Shown piece by piece: positions 28,324 to 35,677 of a DNA stretch of 64,000 nucleotides (positions within the stretch are counted from its first letter, which is position 1; each line of letters starts with the position of its first letter). The notes beneath the pieces are model-generated. The model worked only from the letters and a program-made list of their open reading frames with translations. It was not told the DNA's origin and did not search any database. The translations under genes and the position numbers were made by a program. Origin of the DNA: Aphanothece sacrum FPU1 (lineage in GTDB: Bacteria; Cyanobacteriota; Cyanobacteriia; Cyanobacteriales; Microcystaceae); assembly GCF_003864295.1 (NCBI RefSeq), contig NZ_BDQK01000013.1:62001-126000 (forward strand). The letters run 5' to 3'.

Positions 28324-28638
28324 GACTCTGTAAGCAAAGCAAGAACTAACAACATTTATATTCACAGACAACCAGAGGAATTAACCCATGCAGCACGATC
28401 CGCAACTGGGTTAGGAATTATGACCTTCGACTAAACTGTACGGTATGATTAGGGGTAATTAGTCTAAACTTCAGTCCTAATTGTTATAGCAATTCTCATA
28501 CTCGTGAAGTACAGAGTTTTCTAGTTTTTGGGAACGCCGGAAGGCCCGAATAAATTAAGGTGTACCTCATGAGTCCAAGAAACGCTATATATCTTAAATT
28601 GATTAAACTTGCTGGCTTCCACAGCCCTTCTGCTACTT
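28324..28638. other. Gap of 315 bases with an aborted translation start and repeat copy C
   Basis: GAGGAATTAACCC followed by ATG at about 28389 looks like a good ribosome site, but the frame (MQHDPQLG) stops after 8 codons, shortly before the family 2 repeat copy at 28428-28475. Another frame, ATG at 28569 (MSPRNAIYLKLIK), runs 37 codons into the UbiD gene in a different phase. Either may be a remnant of a gene broken by the repeat. Confidence 0.4.
28428..28475. repeat. Family 2 palindromic repeat, copy C (diverged)
   Basis: TCGACTAAACTGTACGGTAT ... TAATTAGTCTAAACTTCAGT aligns with copy B along its length, with about a dozen differences. Confidence 0.7.
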
Positions 28639-30138
28639 ATGGTAAAACTCAATCGGACCAAGTCTTTAACGACCACAAAAATTAACGATTTACGCAGTGC
28701 ACTAGCCTTGCTCGAAGAGAGTCCAGGTCAACTACTGGTCACCGATCATCTTGTCGATGCCCAAGCCGAAATTGCCGGAATTTACCGTTATATCGGTGCT
28801 GGAACTCCCGTTATTCCCCCTACTCGTACCGGACCTGCGATGATGTTTAACAATGTCAAAGGCTACGATCTGCGGGTTTTGGTCGGGATGTTAGCCAGTC
28901 GCCAACGCACTGCATTACTATTGGATACAACCGTTGAACAACTCTCTTTTAAACTCCTTGATGCTCTAAATCATAGGATTAAACCAATAACCGTTCCCAG
29001 CCAACAGGCCTCTTGTCAGGAAGTCGTACACCATACTCCCTTAGATATTCGCACCTTACTGCCTGCACCGACTAACACCAGGTTAGATGCCGGTCCCTAT
29101 TTCAATTTAGGATTATTACGAGCAGAAGATCCAGAAACAGGAGAAGCAGATGTTACTATTCATCGTCTGTGTGTCCAAGGGCCTGATTTACTTTCCGTTT
29201 ATTTTGTTCCAGGTCGTCATATTGACCAGTTTCGCATCAAAGCAGAAGGTAATGGTCGTCCTCTACCTGTCTCTATTAGTATGGGCTTAGATCCAGCGAT
29301 TTACTTAGGTGCTTGTTTTGAACCCCCAACAACCCCCCTCGGTTTTGATGAATTGGAGATTGCTGGAGGATTACGAAAACAGGCAGTAGAATTAGTAGAT
29401 TGTGTTTCCGTCAAAGCCAAAGCGATCGCCAGAGCAGAAATTGTCATTGAAGGGGAAATTCTGCCAAATGAACGCATTCAAGAAGATATTCATTCCCAAA
29501 CAGGCTATGCGATGCCAGAGTTCCCTGGTTATCTTGGGAAAGCACAAGCACAACTGCCCATAATAAAGATCAAAGCAGTTACCCATCGTCGTAACCCTAT
29601 TCTACAAACTATTATTGGTCCGGGAGAAGAACATACCAATTTAGCAGGAATTCCCACAGAAGCCAGTATTTTACGTCTGGTTGAACAAAGTATGCCTGGG
29701 AGACTTCTCAATGTCTATGCTCATTCGGCTGGAGGGGGGAAATATGTCGCCATTCTCCAGTTTAAAAAGTCTTCTGCGAAGGATGAAGGTCGCCAACGTC
29801 AAGCAGCCTTAACAGCATTTGCTGCTTTTCCCGAACTCAAGCACGTTATTTTGGTAGATGAAGATGTGGATATTTTCGATACCAATGATGTGATGTGGGC
29901 TATGACCACTCGCTATCAAGGCGATGTTAGTACCGTATTCATTCCCGGAGTTCGCTGTCATCCCCTAGATCCTTCCCAAACACCTAACTTTAGTCCCTCT
30001 ATTACTCAAGAAGGGGTTTCTTGTAAGACAATTTTTGATTGTACTGTTCCCTACCACCTGAAATCTGAGTTTAAACGGGCAGAATTCTTAGAAATTGACC
30101 CTCAATTAATATCATCTCTCCTCAAGCAACTTGATTAA
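28639..30138 (+). CDS. UbiD-family prenylated-FMN-dependent decarboxylase
   Basis: UbiD enzymes reversibly decarboxylate aromatic or unsaturated acids using prenylated FMN made by UbiX. The 499-residue product shows GIYRYIGAGTPVIPPTRTGP, LPAPTNTRLDAGPYFNLGLL, the HRLCVQGPDLLSVYFVPGRH segment, ISMGLDPAIYLGACFEPPTT, GFDELEIAGGLR and the C-terminal HVILVDEDVDIFDTNDVMWA with the conserved acidic residues. The open frame starts at a TTG (28609); I use ATG 28639, though neither has a good ribosome site. It sits among tyrosinase, dioxygenase and TIM-barrel genes, suggesting aromatic metabolism. No ubiX is in the window. Confidence 0.82.
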   Translation: MVKLNRTKSLTTTKINDLRSALALLEESPGQLLVTDHLVDAQAEIAGIYRYIGAGTPVIPPTRTGPAMMFNNVKGYDLRVLVGMLASRQRTALLLDTTVEQLSFKLLDALNHRIKPITVPSQQASCQEVVHHTPLDIRTLLPAPTNTRLDAGPYFNLGLLRAEDPETGEADVTIHRLCVQGPDLLSVYFVPGRHIDQFRIKAEGNGRPLPVSISMGLDPAIYLGACFEPPTTPLGFDELEIAGGLRKQAVELVDCVSVKAKAIARAEIVIEGEILPNERIQEDIHSQTGYAMPEFPGYLGKAQAQLPIIKIKAVTHRRNPILQTIIGPGEEHTNLAGIPTEASILRLVEQSMPGRLLNVYAHSAGGGKYVAILQFKKSSAKDEGRQRQAALTAFAAFPELKHVILVDEDVDIFDTNDVMWAMTTRYQGDVSTVFIPGVRCHPLDPSQTPNFSPSITQEGVSCKTIFDCTVPYHLKSEFKRAEFLEIDPQLISSLLKQLD

Positions 30139-30183
30139 CTGGAGTTTAGAATAACTTCCCACGAAATCAAACTATACACCTGA
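30139..30183. repeat. Family 2 palindromic repeat, copy D (right end lost)
   Basis: CTGGAGTTTAGAATAACTTC ... AAATCAAACTATACA begins one base after the UbiD stop codon and then diverges from copies A and B. The remainder of the 30139-30439 gap has no gene; AAGAGGTCTAG near 30323 resembles AAGAGGTCTAC near 24595, beside copy A, and may mark a larger element. Confidence 0.7.
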
Positions 30184-30439
30184 GTTCTATTACCTTAGAC
30201 GGCTAAAACCCAAGTACAGCGTTTAGACATCTCCAAAATCCCAGATTTGACCCCGATGCTACAAGGGTTTGAGGTTAAGTTCGGTCGATGTCTTTTGATT
30301 ATACCATAAAAAACTTTTCCAAGAGGTCTAGTTTAAATGCGTCTTAGCTTAGCACTACTCAAAAAGTTTAAGTAGGGGTCAACCGACATTTGAGATAAGA
30401 TTAAGACATTAAGTTATTCAGACAAGGAGTACCTATATT

Positions 30440-31036
30440 GTGGATGCCATGGAATTTTTCCAAAGAAGTTCAGGGCAGTGGCGATCGCAACGAACCACCC
30501 ACCATCTAGCCTTTAGACGGGCTGAGATCGGCAATTCTGAGATATTTGTGGAAGCATTAGGGACAGATCATCCGAAAATTAGCGAAATCTGTCAACTTCA
30601 TGAATTTGATCCAAGTCTAGCTATCGGTGGTGCATTTGTTAGTTGGGATGGATCAATGGCTTGGGATAAAGACGACGAAAATCATCAAGGAAATACCATT
30701 TTTGCCCTTATTCCTGATGCAGATAACCCCCGTCAAGGAATGCTATTAAGGGAAAGAGGATACGCAGAAATCGTTCCTATTGCCGGTCGTTATCACCTTG
30801 ATCAAGATGATGCTTTAGTACTGATAACTGAATATGACACCATGAGTACCATTGAACGTTTTTGGTTTGTCAATCCTGATTTAAGGTTAAGAACGAGTAC
30901 AGTACAGCGTTTTGGAGGTTTTAATACCGCCACATTTTGTGCCGAGATGCGTCAAACCCCAGAACCCAAAGAGTTAGACAAATTAACTAATATTATCCCT
31001 TTACAAAATCCTTGTAGTTCCATTACGGGATGGTAG
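30440..31036 (+). CDS. cpcS: Phycobiliprotein lyase, CpcS/CpeS type
   Basis: CpcS-type lyases attach phycocyanobilin to Cys82/84 of phycobiliprotein subunits. The 198-residue protein matches CpcS-I: MEFFQRSSGQWRSQRTTHHL, AEIGNSEIFVEALG, the IGGAFVSWDGSMAWDKDDEN segment, LLRERGYAEIVPIAGRYHLD, DTMSTIERFWFVNPDLRLRT and GGFNTATFCAEMR. Its fold is a lipocalin-like barrel. The frame opens at GTG 30440 with AAGGAGT upstream; an ATG three codons later (30449) is an equal alternative. It is followed by cpcG after 179 bases, so two antenna-assembly genes stand together. Confidence 0.92.
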   Translation: MDAMEFFQRSSGQWRSQRTTHHLAFRRAEIGNSEIFVEALGTDHPKISEICQLHEFDPSLAIGGAFVSWDGSMAWDKDDENHQGNTIFALIPDADNPRQGMLLRERGYAEIVPIAGRYHLDQDDALVLITEYDTMSTIERFWFVNPDLRLRTSTVQRFGGFNTATFCAEMRQTPEPKELDKLTNIIPLQNPCSSITGW

Positions 31037-31073
31037 ACTAATTCTTCAAAATCCGACTACAGATGGGGATGAT

Positions 31074-31101
31074 GTAGGAGTCAACGGCCGTTGATCCCGA
31101 C
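31074..31101. repeat. GTCAAC palindrome family member between cpcS and cpcG
   Basis: GTAGGAGTCAACGGCCGTTGATCCCGAC contains the perfect core TCAACGGCCGTTGA. It may form a hairpin in a shared cpcS-cpcG transcript. Confidence 0.6.
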
Positions 31102-31215
31102 AAACAACAAAGATCAATTGTAATAATTGTTAATATTACGCTGCTTAGCGTCCCCTACTCCCTTATGATTAGGATTACAGTTTTAAAGACTTTGTAAAAT
31201 AACGGAGGTTCAAAC

Positions 31216-31968
31216 TTGGCTATTCCTCTTTTAAGTTACGCGCCTAAATCTCAAAATGCGCGAGTAGAAGGATACTTGGTTCCAGGAGACGAGCAGCCGA
31301 CAGTTTTTACGACAGAGAACCTACTCTCTCCAGCAGAGATGGGAAATCTGATCGAAGCGGCTTATCGTCAAATTTTCTTTCATGCGTTTAAATGGGATCG
31401 CGAACCCTTTCTAGAATCACAATTACGCAACGGACAAATCACTGTACGAGACTTTGTTCGTGGGTTGTTAGTCTCTAAGACATTTATCAACAGTTTCTAT
31501 GAGAAAAACAACAACTATCGTTTTGTTGAACAGTGTGTTCAACGAGTTTTAGGACGGGATGTTTATAGCGAACGGGAAAAAATCGCTTGGTCTATTGTAG
31601 TCGCTACTAAAGGCTATGGTGGCTTCATTGATGCTTTACTCAATAGCGATGAGTATCTAGAAAACTTCGGTTATGATACCCTTCCTTTCCAACGCCGTCG
31701 TAACTTACCTGGACGCGAACAAGGAGAAACTCCCTTTAACATCCAATCTCCTCGTTACGATGCCTACCATCGCAGCATTTTGGGCTTCCCCCAAATTGTT
31801 TGGCAAAACGAAATTCGTCGCTTTGTTCCTCAAGACAAAAAAGCCAAAGCTGGAGATCCTTCTCTATTCTTAAATATGGCCCAAAGTCTTTCGAGTGCCA
31901 AAGGAAATCCTGGTGGCCGGGTTTCTACTGCTAATATCAATATCGCAGCCTCTGTTCCCCGTCGCTAA
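31216..31968 (+). CDS. cpcG: Phycobilisome rod-core linker polypeptide
   Basis: CpcG joins phycocyanin rods to the allophycocyanin core. The N-terminus ([26 protein letters not shown]) and the linker domain (about 30-180: [78 protein letters not shown]) are typical. The last 70 residues lack a hydrophobic tail, so it is CpcG1-like rather than the membrane-linked CpcL type. The start codon is TTG at 31216, supported by CGGAGG upstream and by the family N-terminus; no ATG is available nearby. Length is 250 aa. Confidence 0.95.
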   Translation: MAIPLLSYAPKSQNARVEGYLVPGDEQPTVFTTENLLSPAEMGNLIEAAYRQIFFHAFKWDREPFLESQLRNGQITVRDFVRGLLVSKTFINSFYEKNNNYRFVEQCVQRVLGRDVYSEREKIAWSIVVATKGYGGFIDALLNSDEYLENFGYDTLPFQRRRNLPGREQGETPFNIQSPRYDAYHRSILGFPQIVWQNEIRRFVPQDKKAKAGDPSLFLNMAQSLSSAKGNPGGRVSTANINIAASVPRR

Positions 31969-31998
31969 TTAAATAGCGTTTATCGAGAGAATAATGGC

Positions 31999-32073
31999 TA
32001 GGGAAAGTTGCGGATACGCAGGATGATTAAGTCAAATAGACTTAGTTACTCTGTGGATCTGTGGCTTTCCCTA
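31999..32073. terminator. Large hairpin between convergent cpcG and rluD-like genes
   Basis: TAGGGAAAG (31999-32007) pairs perfectly with CTTTCCCTA (32065-32073). An inner TAAGTC-AAATA-GACTTA hairpin sits in the loop. Placed between convergent genes, it may terminate either or both, though a long T run is missing. Confidence 0.5.
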
Positions 32074-32075
32074 AT

Positions 32076-33041
32076 TTATATTTGGCGGTTATTGAGTTGA
32101 TTTTTTTGTCGTAAAATTGTTAAAAGTTTGGTCAATTCACTGGGTAACGGAGCGATCGCTTGGATAATTTCTCCTGTTACTGGATGTTCTAATATTAGCT
32201 GATAAGCGTGTAATGCTTGTCCCGATAAATTAACTCCTATTGAATGATTGGAACTATACAAAGGATCACCCACAATAGGATGACCTATATAACCACTATG
32301 TACCCTTATTTGATGAGTTCGTCCGGTTTCTAAGCGAAACTCCATTAAACTATAATTCCCTAATCTTTCTAATACTTGCCAATGAGTCATCGCTTCTCTA
32401 CCTCCTTTTTCTAAGGGAACGACTGCCATTTTTTTTCGATCAGTTGGATTACGACCAATGGGTAAATTAATGGTTCCTTGGGCTATATTTTCTGCCTCTT
32501 CGAGTTTATTTGTGGGAACCCCATAAACCACACCTAAATACTCTCGTCGGGCAGTTTTACTTTTTAGTTGTGCTTGTAAATGTTGATGAGCAAAATCTGT
32601 TTTTGCTACTACTATCGCACCCGTAGTATCTTTATCTAAACGGTGAACAATTCCAGGACGTTTTACCCCCCCAATTCCTGCTAAATTAGAACAGTGATAT
32701 AGTAATCCATGAACTAAGGTTCCCGTTTCATGACCAGGGGCAGGATGTACCACTAAACCCGCAGGTTTATTAATAATAATTAGGGAGTCATCTTCATATA
32801 AAATATCAAGGGTAATCGCTTCTGGTTCTAATTCTAATTGTTGTGGAACTGGAATAAAAATTTGTAAATTATCTCCTAATTTGACTTTAATTTTTTTGTT
32901 TGTACAAATTTCATTGTTTAGGGTAATATTTCCCTGTTCAATTAGTTTTTGCAGATGGGAACGGGACAGATCAGCTAAATTGTCTGATAACCAACGATCT
33001 AAGCGATCGCCTTGATCTTGTACAGTTATGTTAATAGTCAT
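32076..33041 (-). CDS. RluA-family 23S rRNA pseudouridine synthase (RluD-like)
   Basis: An N-terminal S4 RNA-binding domain (about 10-75: DRLDRWLSDNLADLSRSHLQ, LIEQGNITLNNE) is followed by the catalytic domain with LVVHPAPGHETGTLVHGLLY and the motif GIVHRLDKDTTGAIVVAKT, in which the Asp of HRLDKDT is the catalytic residue. The RTHQIRVHSGYIGHPIVGDP segment follows. The order and 321-aa length fit RluD, which modifies 23S rRNA helix 69, but other RluA-family members cannot be excluded. Confidence 0.9.
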   Translation of the reverse strand: MTINITVQDQGDRLDRWLSDNLADLSRSHLQKLIEQGNITLNNEICTNKKIKVKLGDNLQIFIPVPQQLELEPEAITLDILYEDDSLIIINKPAGLVVHPAPGHETGTLVHGLLYHCSNLAGIGGVKRPGIVHRLDKDTTGAIVVAKTDFAHQHLQAQLKSKTARREYLGVVYGVPTNKLEEAENIAQGTINLPIGRNPTDRKKMAVVPLEKGGREAMTHWQVLERLGNYSLMEFRLETGRTHQIRVHSGYIGHPIVGDPLYSSNHSIGVNLSGQALHAYQLILEHPVTGEIIQAIAPLPSELTKLLTILRQKNQLNNRQI

Positions 33042-33164
33042 AAGATAATCGTTACAAAAATATAATCTGAGGTGATACCGCCTTTGATTATACTTTAAAG
33101 CTATTTTATTCTGAGTTTAAGACCTTGCATGGGTTTTTAAAAACCTTATATCTGTTTTTAAAAA

Positions 33165-34073
33165 TTATTTATTGCTTTCAAAAGGAACAATATTATGAAA
33201 ATTTTTAAGATCAATATAGACTTGACCATTCGGCGATCGCGTAAAAATATCCACAAATTTATAATTCCAAACAATATTAGACCAATAATAAGTATAACGG
33301 GCATGAATAGTCTGAGAAAATGTTTCATCTAAACCCGTTAATGTTACCCAAATTTCTCCATCAACTGCCTCTAAATCATCAATTGATGCACCGTAAAGAG
33401 GACTATTTTCATCAATAGGGTGCATCACCGACCAACTCAAACCAAACATAGGAGTTTGTGATCGCAGTAAATTAAGATCATAAAAACGACGTAAATGATG
33501 ACCTTCTGTAGTAATTTCATTGCGAATAAAACTAACCCTAACTTGTGCTTCTAAAATTTGATTTTCTCGTTGATTTGCAGTACGAAATATCAAAGTAGGA
33601 ACACCATTAAAAGAACAAATTACTGCAACTTTACTAAAGATAACTCGCGCTGTAGGTCGAGAAAATCTCGCAAACATTAACCCGGTTAATATAGCTAATA
33701 ATAATAACCCAATTAAGACCTCTAAAGTAACTAAAATTTGGGCATAGAAGCTTTGAGGATACATCGCCCCATAACCTACCGTAGAAAGAGTTTGAATACT
33801 AAAGAAAAAAACATCTTTGAATGATCCAGGTTGAGCATTAGCAATGCCATTGCCTGTAGTTAAATAAGCTAAAGCAAAAATTAAGTTAATTAATCCGTAA
33901 AATAAACTAATTAATAGTAAAAAATGACTCCAAGAAATAACTAATAACCAATGATATAAATCACTAGATGCTGGATGGTGTAAATTATTAGATTGACGCG
34001 AGGAAAATGGTTTAAAACGTTTAATTAACGGTTTAGGATGAGAGAAAAAATTTATAAATTTTGGCAGTCTCAT
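33165..34073 (-). CDS. Inward-rectifier (KirBac-type) potassium channel
   Basis: The 302-residue protein has a short cytoplasmic N-terminus, TM1 (about 42-73), a pore helix and selectivity filter STVGYGAMYP (TVGYG at 98-102), TM2 (about 108-135) and a C-terminal immunoglobulin-like cytoplasmic domain of Kir channels (KVAVICSFNGVPTLIFRTAN, QILEAQVRVSF, HPIDENSPLYG, GLDETFSQTIHARYTY). Four subunits should form a K+ channel in the inner membrane. Divergent from ispG across a strong palindrome. Start ATG 34073. Confidence 0.9.
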   Translation of the reverse strand: MRLPKFINFFSHPKPLIKRFKPFSSRQSNNLHHPASSDLYHWLLVISWSHFLLLISLFYGLINLIFALAYLTTGNGIANAQPGSFKDVFFFSIQTLSTVGYGAMYPQSFYAQILVTLEVLIGLLLLAILTGLMFARFSRPTARVIFSKVAVICSFNGVPTLIFRTANQRENQILEAQVRVSFIRNEITTEGHHLRRFYDLNLLRSQTPMFGLSWSVMHPIDENSPLYGASIDDLEAVDGEIWVTLTGLDETFSQTIHARYTYYWSNIVWNYKFVDIFTRSPNGQVYIDLKNFHNIVPFESNK

Positions 34074-34117
34074 AGAAATTAAAATTAACAGATAAAGATA
34101 TAGTTATATATATAGCA

Positions 34118-34162
34118 GTAGGGGTCAACCACGCCGCATCTTGCGGCGTGGTTGACCCCTAC
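34118..34162. repeat. Perfect 21-bp inverted repeat, GTCAAC palindrome family
   Basis: The arms 34118-34138 and 34142-34162 are exact reverse complements across a TCT loop, with outer GTAGGGGTCAACC / GGTTGACCCCTAC and inner ACGCCGCA / TGCGGCGT parts. The outer part belongs to the dispersed family; the inner part is specific to this copy. It lies between the divergent kir-like and ispG genes. Confidence 0.9.
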
Positions 34163-34202
34163 ACAGAGTTGACCCCCTGCTGATCATCCTAATTAACTCA
34201 TT

Positions 34203-35417
34203 ATGCAAACCCTAGAAACCCCTAAAACCTCCCCCAAACCTGAATTTGATACAACCATTCATCGTCGTAAAACTCGTCCTGTTAAAGTAGGAAATATTAC
34301 CATTGGCGGCGGTTATCCTGTTGTTGTACAATCAATGATTAATGAGGATACTTTAGATATTGAAGGGTCTGTCGCCGGAATTCGTCGGTTACACGAAATT
34401 GGCTGCGAAATTGTACGGGTAACGGTTCCTAGTATGGCCCATGCTAAAGCTTTAGCTACAATTAAGGAAAAATTAGCCCAAGTTTATCAACCTGTCCCCC
34501 TCGTAGCAGATGTTCATCATAATGGTCTGAAAATCGCCCTAGAAGTGGCTAAGCACGTCGATAAAGTTCGTATTAACCCAGGATTATACGTTTTTGAGAA
34601 ACCTAGTGCTACCCGTTCTGAATATACTCAAAGTGAATTTGAGGAAATTGGAGAAAAAATACGGGAAACCTTAGAACCATTGGTTATTTCTTTGCGAGAT
34701 CAAGGAAAAGCTATGAGAATAGGGGTTAATCATGGTTCTTTAGCTGAAAGGATGTTATTTACCTATGGTGATACTCCTGAAGGTATGGTAGAATCGGCTT
34801 TAGAATTCATTCGTATTTGTGAGTCCCTAGACTTTCGCAATATTGTCATCTCTCTCAAAGCTTCTCGTGTTCCAGTCATGTTAGCGGCTTATCGTCTGAT
34901 GGTTAAACGGATGGATGAGTTAGACATGGACTATCCCTTACATTTAGGGGTCACAGAAGCAGGAGACGGCGAATATGGACGCATTAAGTCTACCGCAGGC
35001 ATAGGAACCCTCCTAGCTGACGGTATTGGAGATACTATCCGAGTCTCTTTAACTGAGGCCCCGGAAAAAGAAATTCCAGTCTGTTATAGTATTCTTCAGG
35101 CTTTGGGATTACGCAAAACCATGGTAGAATATGTGGCTTGTCCCTCTTGTGGTCGCACTTTATTTAATTTAGAAGAAGTATTACATAAGGTACGAGAAGC
35201 AACAAAACATCTGACAGGGTTAGATATTGCTGTCATGGGATGTATTGTAAATGGGCCAGGGGAAATGGCCGACGCTGACTATGGTTATGTCGGTAAACAA
35301 GCGGGTTATATTTCTTTGTATCGGGGCCGGGAAGAAATTAAAAAAGTCCCGGAAGATCAAGGGGTTCAACAATTAATTGAATTAATTAAAGCTGATGACC
35401 GTTGGGTCGAACCCTAA
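34203..35417 (+). CDS. ispG: 4-hydroxy-3-methylbut-2-enyl diphosphate synthase
   Basis: IspG (GcpE) converts MEcPP to HMBPP in the MEP isoprenoid pathway, using a 4Fe-4S cluster and, in cyanobacteria, ferredoxin. The 404-residue protein shows [20 protein letters not shown], the [20 protein letters not shown] barrel segment, [34 protein letters not shown] and the cluster cysteines in [11 protein letters not shown] and [13 protein letters not shown]. The length fits the cyanobacterial/plant form. It supplies precursors for carotenoids and phytol. Confidence 0.97.
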   Translation: MQTLETPKTSPKPEFDTTIHRRKTRPVKVGNITIGGGYPVVVQSMINEDTLDIEGSVAGIRRLHEIGCEIVRVTVPSMAHAKALATIKEKLAQVYQPVPLVADVHHNGLKIALEVAKHVDKVRINPGLYVFEKPSATRSEYTQSEFEEIGEKIRETLEPLVISLRDQGKAMRIGVNHGSLAERMLFTYGDTPEGMVESALEFIRICESLDFRNIVISLKASRVPVMLAAYRLMVKRMDELDMDYPLHLGVTEAGDGEYGRIKSTAGIGTLLADGIGDTIRVSLTEAPEKEIPVCYSILQALGLRKTMVEYVACPSCGRTLFNLEEVLHKVREATKHLTGLDIAVMGCIVNGPGEMADADYGYVGKQAGYISLYRGREEIKKVPEDQGVQQLIELIKADDRWVEP

Positions 35418-35443
35418 TCACCCCTAATTATAACATAAATTCG

Positions 35444-35471
35444 GTAGGGGTCAACGGTTGTTGACCCTTAC
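35444..35471. terminator. GTCAAC palindrome after ispG
   Basis: GTAGGGGTCAACGGTTGTTGACCCTTAC follows the ispG stop by 26 bases. The hairpin may end the ispG transcript, but no T run follows. It belongs to the same family as 34118-34162. Confidence 0.5.
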
Positions 35472-35581
35472 TTATGAGCCACCAAGTTAAAATCAAAGCC
35501 AGTATGAAGGTTGAACTTGAATAATTATCCCAGTTTCTGAGCGGCGATCGCCATGTTGCTAATTTGGTGTATTAGGATTTG

Positions 35582-35614
35582 GTTTGTTGGGTTGAGGCAC
35601 GAAACCCAACAAAC
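35582..35614. repeat. Inverted repeat GTTTGTTGGGTT / AAACCCAACAAAC
   Basis: The arms are nearly perfect over 12-13 bases with GAGGCACG between. GTTGGGTT/AACCCAAC motifs recur at 48170-48240 and 50430-50461, and TTGCAAC/TTGCAAGAGATCT occurs beside this copy and the one at 48262, marking another dispersed family. Confidence 0.65.
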
Positions 35615-35677
35615 AATCTCTTGCAACATTTTAGATTTGCCAGTCCAGTAGTGGTTTTAAACTTAATTAACCAATTT

